Translations under genes and position numbers: made by a program
Shown: piece after piece, positions 52,138 through 60,822 of the stretch
Layout of the letters: each line of letters begins with the position of its first letter
Position numbering within the stretch: the stretch's first letter is position 1
Source: Streptomyces hyderabadensis
GTDB lineage: Bacteria; Actinomycetota; Actinomycetes; Streptomycetales; Streptomycetaceae
DNA: 64,000 bases
Reading direction: 5' to 3'
Assembly: GCF_020404845.1 (NCBI RefSeq)
Contig: NZ_JAIOJZ010000027.1
Span: 1-64,000 of the forward strand
Notes under the pieces: generated by a model
The model's input: the letters and a program-made list of their open reading frames with translations, nothing else
What the model was told of the DNA's origin: nothing
Databases searched by the model: none

Positions 52138-52260
52138 GACCTCAACCCAGCTTTCCGTTCCGCGCCTTCACCACCGCAGGCGAGAACAGGGAGTAGCGGG
52201 CTGGCGATGTGGGGCGGTGCATGGGTGCTCCGTTGGTCCGTGGGCGGGTGGGGAGAGGGA

Positions 52261-53157
52261 TCAGTCGCCGTCGATCAGTCGGCGCAGCTGCGGGGACAGC
52301 TCCGGTACGCGCGCGCCCGCTGCCTGCGCCGCCTCCAGGGCCCTGATGTACTCCAGGGCCTGCTCGCGCAACTCCTCCTTCTCCCGGCCCTGGCGACGGC
52401 CCGCCAGCCAGACGAGGACGGCCACGGGGACGAGGACGAGTGCCGCGTAGCCGATCGCGGTGCCCGTGGTGGCGGCCCAGATCGCGCCGCCCGCGCCGGC
52501 GAGGACCAGGAGGCAGCCCGTCTCGTCGTGCCAGCCGCCCGCGTCCGCCATGTGCTCGTAGTACGCGACGGCCGAGGGCTTCGGCGGTACGGACGCGGAC
52601 ACGGGTGTGGCGGCGGAGGTGGATGCCGGTGAGGCCGGCGATGCCGCCGACGGCGTCGAAGGGGCCACCTCCGGATACGTCGGGATCGGCGCCGCCCCCT
52701 TCCCGCCCCCGCTCGTCGTGCGGCCCTCCAGCCACGGTGGTATGTGCGCCAGCGGGATGCCGTGGGCGCGGGCGATGCCGAGGACCTCGCGGTAGCCGTC
52801 GAGGGGGCCGGAGCGCAGAGCGCGCTTCCAGTGGGTGCGCGCGTGGACGACCAGGGCCACGCCGACGACCGTCAGGGCGGCCGCGGCACCCAGTACGGGG
52901 AACAGGTGCGCGTCCAAGGCCGGGGACATCGGTATCCCGAACGGCAGGAACAGGCCCGCCATCAGTGCCAGCAGGCCCAGCCAGGCCGCCGGTCGGCGCT
53001 GCTCCGACTCCAGGGCCTTCCGGCGTTCCGTCAGCAGCGCGGTCACGGCCGCGTCGTCGGTGTAGTCGACGCCGTGGCGAGCGCCGATGTCCCGCGCGGC
53101 CTTCCGTACCCGGGCGTCGGACCGCAACGCCGCCCCGCTCACTGGAAGCAGACTCAT
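52261..53157 (-). CDS. Hypothetical membrane protein
   Basis: 298 residues from ATG 53157, preceded by a run of G on the minus strand. Two hydrophobic helices near 70-120 and two near 225-265 flank a Pro/Ser/Ala-rich loop. The C-terminus is a charged coil (GREKEELREQALEYIRALEA). Not recognised. It is the last minus-strand gene before the tad operon. Confidence 0.65.
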   Translation of the reverse strand: MSLLPVSGAALRSDARVRKAARDIGARHGVDYTDDAAVTALLTERRKALESEQRRPAAWLGLLALMAGLFLPFGIPMSPALDAHLFPVLGAAAALTVVGVALVVHARTHWKRALRSGPLDGYREVLGIARAHGIPLAHIPPWLEGRTTSGGGKGAAPIPTYPEVAPSTPSAASPASPASTSAATPVSASVPPKPSAVAYYEHMADAGGWHDETGCLLVLAGAGGAIWAATTGTAIGYAALVLVPVAVLVWLAGRRQGREKEELREQALEYIRALEAAQAAGARVPELSPQLRRLIDGD

Positions 53158-53469
53158 CCGTCCCCCCCCGATGCCCTCTCCGTACGGGCCCGTCACTGAT
53201 ACGAGCGAAGATCATGGCACGGGCCGTCGGGTCCCCCGTGAGTGAATCGTGCAGGACCCATGGGCGCTCCGTGACGAACGGCACGCGGACGGTGTCCGGG
53301 ACTGGTCGTTCCGGATTCGCGCGCGCACAGTGGGAGGGGCTGCTCGACGGGGCGTGCTCAACGGGGTTGCGGCAGTGCGAAGTTGCAGATGAGTAAGGGC
53401 GGGCGGGGTGTCGCGCAGGGGGTGGGCATGCCTTGAGGGGCTTATGTGCGGCTGATACGGTGCGATGGC

Positions 53470-53498
53470 TTGACACTCGCCTTACTGCTGGTTATTCG
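53470..53498 (+). promoter_or_regulatory. Candidate tad operon promoter
   Basis: A consensus -35 TTGACA (53470-53475), 17-bp spacer and TATTCG (53493-53498). It would give a 5' UTR of about 155 nt containing the 53587 inverted repeat. Confidence 0.5.
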
Positions 53499-53586
53499 CC
53501 CAGGTCGGGCGGGTGCGTCAGGGGATGCCCCGGGACGTCAAAGGTCGGGCGGGCACGAGTGAAGTGTCCGAAATTGCAGGTACTTC

Positions 53587-53619
53587 TGCGTACTTGGGTG
53601 ATCGGCGCCCAAGTGCGCA
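53587..53619 (+). promoter_or_regulatory. 12-bp inverted repeat in the tad 5' region
   Basis: TGCGTACTTGGG and CCCAAGTGCGCA pair at 11 of 12 positions around a 9-bp spacer, 40 bp before GTG 53660. It could be an operator or an mRNA stem. Confidence 0.5.
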
Positions 53620-53659
53620 CGTGGCAGACAATTTTCTTGGTTGTACGGGGAGCGGTTGC

Positions 53660-54382
53660 GTGAAGATCCAGGAGCGTACGGGGGCGGGCGCGGGACGTTC
53701 CGCGGCTCCGGCTCAGCCGTCGGTCGGTGACCGGCTTCCCAGCCCCCCTCGCGAGCGCAAACCGGCGCTGGCCGCGCTGGCGGTGCTGCTGATCCTGGTG
53801 GGCGCGCTGGGCGCGACGATGCTGGTGCTGAGGGCCGGGGACCGGGTGGAGGCCATCCAGTTGACGGCCGACGTCAAGGCCGGTGATTCCATCACGCAGG
53901 ACAACATCAAGTCCGTCATGGTGAACGACGACTCCGGCGCCAACTTCGTCGCCTGGTCCCAGCGCGAGAGCCTGATGAAGCTCCAGGCCAGGTCCACCCT
54001 CTACAAGGGCACGGTGGTCGTCGGCGAGATGTTCGCCGACAAGTCCGGCATGGAGCAGGGCAAGGCCACGGTCGGCGTCTCCCTCAAGGAGGGCCAGTAC
54101 CCGAAGGGCCTGGAATCGGGCGACAACGTCGCCGTCTACCGCGTCGGCACCAAGACCTCCGGCGGCGGCGACCAGGACGGCGGTGCCTCCGGTTCGGCCG
54201 GTGCCGACAGCTCGCTGCTGGTCGAGCGCGCGGTGGTGGAGTCCGCCGGCGCCGGCTCCAGCGACGGCATCACCAGCACCAACCTGCCCGTCACGCTGAC
54301 CGTCGACGCCGACGACGCCGCGGCCCTGGCGCAGGCCGCGTCCGCCGGCGAGGTCGCCGTCGTCCTCATCCCCGGCAACTAG
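53660..54382 (+). CDS. SAF-domain pilus assembly protein (CpaB/RcpC-like)
   Basis: 240 residues from GTG 53660 (GGGGAG upstream). One N-terminal membrane helix (ALAALAVLLILVGALGATML) precedes a SAF domain (LTADVKAGDSITQDNIKSV, about 72-90, later LYKGTVVVGEMF). CpaB-type proteins sit between inner-membrane platform and cell wall in Tad systems. First gene of the operon. Confidence 0.82.
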   Translation: MKIQERTGAGAGRSAAPAQPSVGDRLPSPPRERKPALAALAVLLILVGALGATMLVLRAGDRVEAIQLTADVKAGDSITQDNIKSVMVNDDSGANFVAWSQRESLMKLQARSTLYKGTVVVGEMFADKSGMEQGKATVGVSLKEGQYPKGLESGDNVAVYRVGTKTSGGGDQDGGASGSAGADSSLLVERAVVESAGAGSSDGITSTNLPVTLTVDADDAAALAQAASAGEVAVVLIPGN

Positions 54383-54399
54383 AAGGCGACGAAGAAGCC

Positions 54400-55296
54400 A
54401 TGGCCCTCATCGCCCTCGCCGCCGACAAGGGTTCCCCCGGCGTCACCACCGCGGCCGTCGCCCTCGCGGCGGTCTGGCCGCGCCGGGTGCTGCTCGCCGA
54501 GACCGACCCGGCGGGCGGCGACCTGGTGTACCGGTCGGCCGCCGCGCACGGCGGTCCGCTGAACCCGAACACCGGCATGCTGTCGATCGCCGCCACCGCC
54601 CGCCGCGGCCTGGTGCCCGACCAGCTCTGGGACCACGTACAGCCGCTCAGCGGCGGTCTCGAAGTCCTCGTCGGACTCGGCATCTCCGAGCAGGCCGCCG
54701 GGCTCGCCGGGCTGTGGCCCACCCTGGGCCGGGCCTTCGCCGCCCTCGGCGACTCCCCGAACGCGCCCGCCGACGTCATCGCCGACTGCGGCCGGATCAG
54801 CGGGGACTCCCCGGCCACCGAACTCTTCCCGCACGCCGCCCTGGTGCTGCTGCTCTCCCGCACCGAGCCGGAGGCCATCGCCCGGGTGCGGGACCGCGCC
54901 GCCGCGCTGTCCAACAAGCTGCACGGCGGAGCGCGCGGGGCATCGAGCCTCGGCCTGCCGTTGATCGGCGTCGTCCTGGTCGCCGACACCAACAACGCGG
55001 CCAAGCTGTCCGGCCAGGTCAACGACATGCTGGTGCACGCCCAGACCGGCGCCCGCGTGGTCGGCACCATCGCCGACGACCCCGCCGGGGCCGAGCAGCT
55101 GGCCGGGCGCAGGCGCGGGCGGCTGGAGAAGTCGCTGCTCGTCCGCTCGGCCCGCAAGGTCGCCTCGGATCTGTACCAGCAGTTCGGCGCCGCCTGGTCC
55201 ATGCCCAGCACCGGCCCGGCCGGTCACGCCGGCCCCGGTGCCGCGGGCCACGCAGGCCCGGCCGGCATGTCCGGCCACGCGGGGGCCGGCCGATGA
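54400..55296 (+). CDS. tadZ: TadZ/CpaE-like MinD-family ATPase
   Basis: 298 residues. A deviant Walker A KGSPGVTT (about 10-17) keeps the first Lys of the MinD class but lacks the GK[ST] Lys, as in many TadZ proteins. A later AETDPAGGDL and VIADCGR complete the fold. It is thought to position the Tad machinery at the membrane. The C-terminus is a Gly/His/Ala-rich tail with GHAGP repeats. ATGA overlap with tadA. Confidence 0.85.
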   Translation: MALIALAADKGSPGVTTAAVALAAVWPRRVLLAETDPAGGDLVYRSAAAHGGPLNPNTGMLSIAATARRGLVPDQLWDHVQPLSGGLEVLVGLGISEQAAGLAGLWPTLGRAFAALGDSPNAPADVIADCGRISGDSPATELFPHAALVLLLSRTEPEAIARVRDRAAALSNKLHGGARGASSLGLPLIGVVLVADTNNAAKLSGQVNDMLVHAQTGARVVGTIADDPAGAEQLAGRRRGRLEKSLLVRSARKVASDLYQQFGAAWSMPSTGPAGHAGPGAAGHAGPAGMSGHAGAGR

Positions 55297-56600
55297 CCGC
55301 TGTCGACCACTCGTTGGTCAAGCGGTTCCGGCAGGACGCCGGTGACCGCATCGCCGAGCAGCGCCGCCAGGACCAGGTCGCCGGCGTCACGCCGATGTCC
55401 ACCGAGGACGAACGGCACTACGCCCGCGCCGTCATCGCGCAGATACTCGAGGAGTACGCCCGCGCCGAGATCAACGCCGGGCGTACGCCGCTGGACGCGG
55501 AGACGGAGGAGGCGTACGCGGCCGCCGTGCACGCCGCGCTCTTCGGCGTCGGGCGGCTCCAGCCGCTGCTCGACGACCCCGAGGTCGAGAACATCGACAT
55601 CAACGGCTGCGACCACGTCTTCGTCGGCTACTCCGACGGGCGCGAGGTGCGCGGCGAGCCGGTCGCCGAGACCGACGAGGAACTCATCGAGCTGATCCAG
55701 ATCCTCGGCGCCTACTCGGGCCTGTCCTCCCGCCCCTTCGACTCCGCCAACCCGCAGCTGGACCTCAGGCTGCCGGACGGTTCGCGTCTGTCGGCGGTCA
55801 TGGACGTCGCCCGGCGCCCGGCGCTCTCCATCCGCCGCGCCCGCCTGGGCAAGGTCTTCATCTCCGACCTGGTCGGCAACGGCACCCTCACCCCCGAGCT
55901 GGGCCACTTCCTGGCCTGCGCGGTCCGGGCCCGCAAGAACATCATGATCGCGGGCGCCACCAACGCCGGAAAGACGACCCTGCTGCGCGCCCTCGCCAAC
56001 GAGATCCCGCCGCACGAGCGGCTGATCACCGTGGAACGCGCGCTGGAGCTGGGCCTCGACACCTTCCCCGAACTCCACCCCAACGTGGTGGCGTTCGAGG
56101 AGCGGCTGCCCAACTCCGAGGGCCAGGGCGCCATCAGCATGGCGGAACTGGTCCGCCGTTCGCTGCGTATGAACCCCTCCCGCGTCATCGTCGGCGAGGT
56201 GCTCGGCGACGAGATCGTCACCATGCTGAACGCGATGTCGCAGGGCAACGACGGCTCGCTCTCCACGATCCACGCCAACAGCTCGCACGAGGTCTTCAAC
56301 CGCATCTCCACGTACGCTCTCCAGGCGACCGAGCGGCTGCCGATCGAGGCCAGCCAGATGCTGGTGGCCGGCGCCGTCAACTTCGTCGTCTTCGTGCAGC
56401 GGCGCAACGACTTCCAGAGCGGCGGCCGCCTCCAGCGCATGGTCACCTCGGTCCGCGAGGTCAACGGCGTCGACGGCCGGGTGCTGTCCAGCGAGGTGTT
56501 CGCCGAGACGCCCGACGGCCAGGTGGTCCCGCACGCCCCCATCGCCTGCCTGGAGGAACTCATCGCCTACGGCTACCGGCCCAACGGAACGTGGGGGTGA
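55293..56600 (+). CDS. tadA: Tad pilus secretion ATPase TadA/CpaF
   Basis: 435 residues of the VirB11/CpaF ATPase family. Walker A GATNAGKTT (about 230-238), the Asp box VERALEL, Walker B VIVGEVLGDE and the His box STIHANS are intact. It powers pilin assembly. ATG 55293 overlaps the tadZ stop. Confidence 0.93.
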   Translation: MTAVDHSLVKRFRQDAGDRIAEQRRQDQVAGVTPMSTEDERHYARAVIAQILEEYARAEINAGRTPLDAETEEAYAAAVHAALFGVGRLQPLLDDPEVENIDINGCDHVFVGYSDGREVRGEPVAETDEELIELIQILGAYSGLSSRPFDSANPQLDLRLPDGSRLSAVMDVARRPALSIRRARLGKVFISDLVGNGTLTPELGHFLACAVRARKNIMIAGATNAGKTTLLRALANEIPPHERLITVERALELGLDTFPELHPNVVAFEERLPNSEGQGAISMAELVRRSLRMNPSRVIVGEVLGDEIVTMLNAMSQGNDGSLSTIHANSSHEVFNRISTYALQATERLPIEASQMLVAGAVNFVVFVQRRNDFQSGGRLQRMVTSVREVNGVDGRVLSSEVFAETPDGQVVPHAPIACLEELIAYGYRPNGTWG

Positions 56601-56607
56601 GGGGGAC

Positions 56608-57669
56608 ATGGAGATGACCACACTCGCGGCGCTGGACTCGCTCGGCTCCATGGGTGGACTGTTCTCGACCACCGTCCTGTACGCGCTCGGCTGCGGTGTC
56701 GCCGTCGGCGGCGGCCTCGCCCTCTTCCTCGTCGCCGTACGCGGACTGCCCGCCAAGCCCGAGCACGAGAAGCGGCAGGCCAGCGAGCGCGTCAACGAGC
56801 TGATCCGCTGGGCGGGCCGGCGCGGTTCCGCGGCGGCCCTGGTCGGCCTCGTCGTCCTGCTGCTGACCCGCTGGACGGTGCTCGGCATCGCGGCCGGCGT
56901 CCTGGTCTTCTTCTGGGACCGCCTGTTCGGCGGTGCCGCCGAGGAACGCGCCGCCATGAAGCGGGTCGAGGCGCTCGCCTCCTGGACCGAGTCGCTGCGC
57001 GACACCATCGCGGGCGCGGTCGGCCTGGAGCAGGCCATCCCGGCCTCCGCCCGCGCCGCCGCGCCGGTACTCCGCCCCCACCTGGACGCCCTGGTCGACC
57101 GGCTGCGCTCGCGCACCCCGCTGCCCGACGCGCTCCAGCACCTCGCCGACGAGATCGACGACGCCTCCGCCGACATCATCGTCGCGGCGCTGATCCTCAA
57201 CGCGCGGCTGCGCGGCCCGGGTCTGCGGCAGGTCCTCGGCGCGCTCGCCAAGTCGGCGCGCGAGGAGGTCGACATGCGCCAGCGCGTGATGGCGCAGCGC
57301 GCCTCGACCCGCCGCTCGGTGCAGATCGTGGTCGCGGTGTCGGTGCTCTTCGTCCTCGGCCTGTCCATCTTCAACCGGGACTTCGTCGAGCCGTACGGCT
57401 CACCGGTCGGCCAGCTCGTGCTGGCCTGTGTGTGCGGGCTGTTCGCGCTGGGCTTCTGGTGGCTGCGCAAGCTGTCGACCATCGAGACGCCGGAACGCTT
57501 CCTGGTCCGGGACGGCTCCGACGTCCAGTTCGTGCGCCCCCGCACGCCGGGCCAGCCGGGCCACTCCGCCCAGCCGGGGCAGCCCGTACAGCGTCTGCCG
57601 CACCCGGCGCAGTCGGCGCAACCGGCGCAGCCGTCGGCGGCGTCTGGGGACGAGGGGGTGCGACGATGA
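56608..57669 (+). CDS. tadB: Tad inner-membrane platform protein TadB
   Basis: 353 residues with a T2SSF (GspF-like) domain in the middle, SLRDTIAGAVGLEQAIPASA at its start, flanked by membrane helices. A Pro/Gln-rich tail ends the protein. GAGGGGG precedes ATG 56608. Coupled to tadC by an ATGA overlap. Confidence 0.88.
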   Translation: MEMTTLAALDSLGSMGGLFSTTVLYALGCGVAVGGGLALFLVAVRGLPAKPEHEKRQASERVNELIRWAGRRGSAAALVGLVVLLLTRWTVLGIAAGVLVFFWDRLFGGAAEERAAMKRVEALASWTESLRDTIAGAVGLEQAIPASARAAAPVLRPHLDALVDRLRSRTPLPDALQHLADEIDDASADIIVAALILNARLRGPGLRQVLGALAKSAREEVDMRQRVMAQRASTRRSVQIVVAVSVLFVLGLSIFNRDFVEPYGSPVGQLVLACVCGLFALGFWWLRKLSTIETPERFLVRDGSDVQFVRPRTPGQPGHSAQPGQPVQRLPHPAQSAQPAQPSAASGDEGVRR

Positions 57670-58586
57670 ACCTGACAATGCCGGTGCTGGTCGGTGCCGT
57701 CATCGGCCTGGGCATCTACGTCCTGGTCCGCGCTCTGATGCCGAGCAGGCGCAGTTCCATCCAGCAGGTCGCCCGGATCGACGCCATGCGGGCGCGCGGA
57801 GCGGCGTACGAGTCGTCCCGCGCGGCGCAGGACACCGGCCGGCTGGGCTCGCTGCGGGCCCAGGTCGGCGCCCGGGTCGCCGAGCTGTACCTCCAGCAGG
57901 GCTGGGAGCAGCGCTCGCTGCGCGCGGACCTGGCGGTGCTCGACCGCAGCTGGGAGAAGTTCCTGGCGACGAAGGCGCTGCTGGCCGCGGGCGGGCTGTT
58001 CTTCGGCCCGTTCCTGTTCGTGATCGTGTGGCAGCTCGGGTTCGGCGACAGCCCGGTCATCCCGGTCTGGCTGGCCCTGCTCTGCGCCGCGCTCTTCTTC
58101 TTCCTCCCCGACCTGGAGGTCCGCCGCGACGCCGCCGAGAAGCGCCGTGACCTGCGGCGGGTGATCGGCGCCTACCTGGACCTGGTCTCCATGAGCCTGG
58201 CCGGCGGCCGCGGTCTGCCGGAGGCGCTGATGGCGGCGGCGGAGGTGTCGGACGGCTGGGCCACCCACCGCATCCGCAACGCCCTGGCCGACGCGCGGAT
58301 CACGGGCATCAGCCAGTGGCAGGCGCTGGGCCAGCTCGGTGAGGACCTGGGCGTCGAGGAACTCAAGGACCTCTCCGCCTCCCTCGCCCTGGTGGCGGAC
58401 GACGGTGCCAAGGTCCGCGAGTCCCTCGCCTCCCGCGCCGAGACCATGCGCCACCGGGAACTCGCCGAGATCGAGGGCAGCGCGGGTGAGAAGTCCCAGT
58501 CGATGCTCGTGGCCCAGCTCCTGCTGTGCGCCGGGTTCCTGGTGTTCCTGATCTATCCGGCGGCGATGAGGGTGTTCCAGGTGTGA
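57666..58586 (+). CDS. tadC: Tad inner-membrane platform protein TadC
   Basis: 306 residues with a T2SSF domain (DLVSMSLAGGRGLPEALMAA, then LRESLASRAETMR) and four membrane helices. It partners TadB as pilus platform. ATG 57666 overlaps the tadB stop. Confidence 0.88.
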   Translation: MNLTMPVLVGAVIGLGIYVLVRALMPSRRSSIQQVARIDAMRARGAAYESSRAAQDTGRLGSLRAQVGARVAELYLQQGWEQRSLRADLAVLDRSWEKFLATKALLAAGGLFFGPFLFVIVWQLGFGDSPVIPVWLALLCAALFFFLPDLEVRRDAAEKRRDLRRVIGAYLDLVSMSLAGGRGLPEALMAAAEVSDGWATHRIRNALADARITGISQWQALGQLGEDLGVEELKDLSASLALVADDGAKVRESLASRAETMRHRELAEIEGSAGEKSQSMLVAQLLLCAGFLVFLIYPAAMRVFQV

Positions 58587-58675
58587 CGCGACGTTCGACG
58601 CAGCCATCCCCGCCCCGATTCGACAGCTCCGAGCCGCTTCGCTCCCAGAACTGACACGAGAGGACAGAACCCACC

Positions 58676-58936
58676 ATGAACGGACGGAACTTCCGCACCG
58701 GCACCACGGGCATCGTGCCCGTCGACTTCCTGATCACCTTCCTGCGGGCCCGCGTGGACCGCGCCCGCTCCGGTGAACTGGACCGCGGCGCCTCCGCGGT
58801 CGAGTGGGTCATCATCTCCGCGGTCGTCGTCGCGATCGTCGGCGTGGTGGCCGCCATCATCAACGCCGCCCTCAGCGACGGCGCCAACAAGGTCGGCGAC
58901 TGCATCAAGGGCGCGGACGCGGGCAAGACCTGCTGA
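58676..58936 (+). CDS. Flp/Fap-type pilin
   Basis: 86 residues. DRGASAVEWVIISAVVVAIV holds a class IVb-like cleavage site (after Gly, with Glu at +5) and the hydrophobic assembly helix. The mature C-terminus has two Cys (GDCIKGADAGKTC) that could pair. GAGAGGAC precedes ATG 58676. It is the likely major pilin. Confidence 0.85.
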   Translation: MNGRNFRTGTTGIVPVDFLITFLRARVDRARSGELDRGASAVEWVIISAVVVAIVGVVAAIINAALSDGANKVGDCIKGADAGKTC

Positions 58937-58998
58937 CCGGCCGTACACGGCTACACGGCTACACGGCTATAGGGCCATACGGCGCTGACGGGGACGAC

Positions 58999-59508
58999 GT
59001 GACGGGACAGACGGGGACGAGGACGCCGGGCGCTGTGCGCGGCGTGCTCAAGGGCGTGCACAGACGGGCGCGCCGCAGGGTGGAGGTGGCGCGGGAGGCC
59101 GCGACCACCCGCGGCGACGACTCCGGCATGACCGCGATCGAGTTCGTGCTGCTCACTCCGGTCCTGTTCTTCATGATCTTCGCGACGGTGCAGTTCGGTC
59201 TGTACTTCTTCGCCGACCACGTGGCGCAGGCCGCGGCCCAGGCGGGCGCGCGCAAGGCCCGCGCGACGGCCGACGCCCAGCCCGGCGCGTGGCGGGGCGA
59301 GGCGCGGGACGTGGTCGACAGCTACATCCGCCAGCTCGGCCCGCAACTGGTCCTGTCCCCGGACGTGAAGATGCTCCAGCCGGAGCAGAACACGGTCGGA
59401 GTGGAGATCACGGCCCGCATCCCCACGGTCTTCCCGGGCCTGGACCTGACGGTGCACGCCCAGTCGGCGGGCCCGGTCGAGCGTTTCGTGCCGGAGGGGG
59501 GCAACTAG
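58999..59508 (+). CDS. tadE: TadE-like pseudopilin
   Basis: 169 residues from GTG 58999. DSGMTAIEFVLLTPVLFFMI has the prepilin-type Gly then +5 Glu and a helix; a TadE-type domain follows with VAQAAAQAGARKARA. Minor pilin expected. The next gene begins directly after its stop. Confidence 0.82.
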   Translation: MTGQTGTRTPGAVRGVLKGVHRRARRRVEVAREAATTRGDDSGMTAIEFVLLTPVLFFMIFATVQFGLYFFADHVAQAAAQAGARKARATADAQPGAWRGEARDVVDSYIRQLGPQLVLSPDVKMLQPEQNTVGVEITARIPTVFPGLDLTVHAQSAGPVERFVPEGGN

Positions 59509-59946
59509 ATGAACCTCTCCCGCCCCGGCGGCGACCGCCCACGACGGGACGCCGCCGACGACCGGGGGCTGTCCACCATCGAGGTGGTCATCCTGGCCCC
59601 CGTGATGATCCTCTTCATCCTGGTCCTGGTGGCTTTCGGCCAGTTGGTCGACGGCCGCGGCGCACTCGACGGCGCCGCCCGCGACGCGGCCCGCGCGGGC
59701 TCGATCCAGAAGGACCACGGTACGGCGCTCGCGGAGGCGCGGAAGGCCGCGGAGGCCAACCTCGCGGACGTCTGCTCCGGCCCGGTCTCCGTCGTCCAGA
59801 AGAGCGCCGGGTTCGAACCGGACACCCTCTTCACGGTCGAGGTGAGCTGCGAGGTGCGCGGGCTGGCCTCGATCGGCCTGAACATCCCCACCACCCTGTC
59901 GGCGACCTTCAGCTCCCCGCTGGACCCGTACCGGAGGACGGCGTGA
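59509..59946 (+). CDS. Second TadE-like pseudopilin
   Basis: 145 residues. DRGLSTIEVVILAPVMILFI repeats the Gly/+5 Glu prepilin pattern and ALDGAARDAARAGS the TadE motif. Two Cys in the C-terminal half. Zero-gap junction with the preceding gene and GTGA overlap with the next. Confidence 0.82.
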   Translation: MNLSRPGGDRPRRDAADDRGLSTIEVVILAPVMILFILVLVAFGQLVDGRGALDGAARDAARAGSIQKDHGTALAEARKAAEANLADVCSGPVSVVQKSAGFEPDTLFTVEVSCEVRGLASIGLNIPTTLSATFSSPLDPYRRTA

Positions 59947-60404
59947 GATCCCAGGTACGCGACTGGCTCGCCGACCGGCGCACCCGGCTGGACGACCGCG
60001 GCTCGGGCGCCGGCGCGGTCATCATCTTCGCGCTGGTCTTCCTCTCCCTCTCGGCCTTCGTCATCGACGGCGGCATGTCCATCTCCAAGCGGGAACGCGC
60101 CGCCGACATCGCCGAACAGGCCGCCCGCTACGCCGCCCAGGACATCGACCGCGAGGCCCTCTACGACGACGTGGGCGGCCCCGCCCCGATCAACTACGAG
60201 AACTGCAACGCCCGCGTGAAGGCCTTCGCCGCCGAGATGGACATGACCGGCGCGGACATCGCCGCCACCCACTGCGTCACGGCCGACGCGGCCCAGGTCC
60301 AGGTCGAGGTCCAGCTCACCTACGCCCCGGTCTTCACCGGCATGTTCTACGGCGGCGACGTGGTCGTCCACGGCCGGGCGGTGGCGGAGAACGAAGTGGG
60401 GTGA
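59943..60404 (+). CDS. TadG-like Flp pilus-associated membrane protein
   Basis: 153 residues from GTG 59943. RGSGAGAVIIFALVFLSLSA lacks the +5 Glu, and DGGMSISKRERAADIAEQAA is the usual post-helix region of TadG/TadE-like proteins. Probably an anchoring pseudopilin not cleaved by the prepilin peptidase. Last gene of the tad unit. Confidence 0.78.
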   Translation: MRSQVRDWLADRRTRLDDRGSGAGAVIIFALVFLSLSAFVIDGGMSISKRERAADIAEQAARYAAQDIDREALYDDVGGPAPINYENCNARVKAFAAEMDMTGADIAATHCVTADAAQVQVEVQLTYAPVFTGMFYGGDVVVHGRAVAENEVG

Positions 60405-60495
60405 GCCCCGCGGCCGGGCCGGGCGGGCGCGAGCAGGGCAGTGGCACAAGGCAGTAGAGCAAGACAGCAAGAACGGTCAGGAGGAGAACGCGGCC

Positions 60496-60822
60496 ATGGG
60501 GGACCAGGAAGCGGACATAGACCGGATCCGGGAGAGCGCCCGCGCGCTGAAGCGCATCCGCGGCACCTTCGCCGAGCGGGCCAATCCGGCCGAGGGATAC
60601 GGTGTCGGCGAGATCGGGTCGCAGAAGATCCTCGACGCCTTCGACAAGTTCGGCAGCAACTGGAAGATCCACCGCCGACAGCTGACGGACGAGCTGGAGA
60701 AGCTGCACGGGATCACCAAGGCCGCGGCCGACTCGTACGACAAGATCGACCACGAACTCGCCGAAGCGCTCAGACGCGCGGACGAGAAGGGCAGGTCCGG
60801 GAAGAAGGGCGGCGGCAAGTGA
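60496..60822 (+). CDS. Small Esx-like partner protein (cassette A)
   Basis: 108 residues, helical. Central FGSNWKIH, and C-terminal TKAAADSYDKIDHELAEALR with YDKID fitting the YxxxD/E export motif. It is a paralog of the 46219 protein. GAGGAG precedes ATG 60496, 91 bp after the tad operon; the two may be cotranscribed. GTGA overlap with the next gene. Confidence 0.82.
   Translation: MGDQEADIDRIRESARALKRIRGTFAERANPAEGYGVGEIGSQKILDAFDKFGSNWKIHRRQLTDELEKLHGITKAAADSYDKIDHELAEALRRADEKGRSGKKGGGK

Larger units (their letters stand above)
53158..53659. other. 502-bp non-coding region upstream of the tad operon
   Basis: No convincing gene. It carries TTGACA-N17-TATTCG (53470-53498) and a long inverted repeat (53587-53619), both reading toward the tad operon. 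Confidence 0.6.

Noticed and set aside
55224..58607. Antisense open frame of 1127 codons across the tad genes
   Set aside because: It opposes tadA, tadB and tadC, which have intact motifs; composition (Gly/Arg/Ala/Val repeats) is the usual high-GC shadow.
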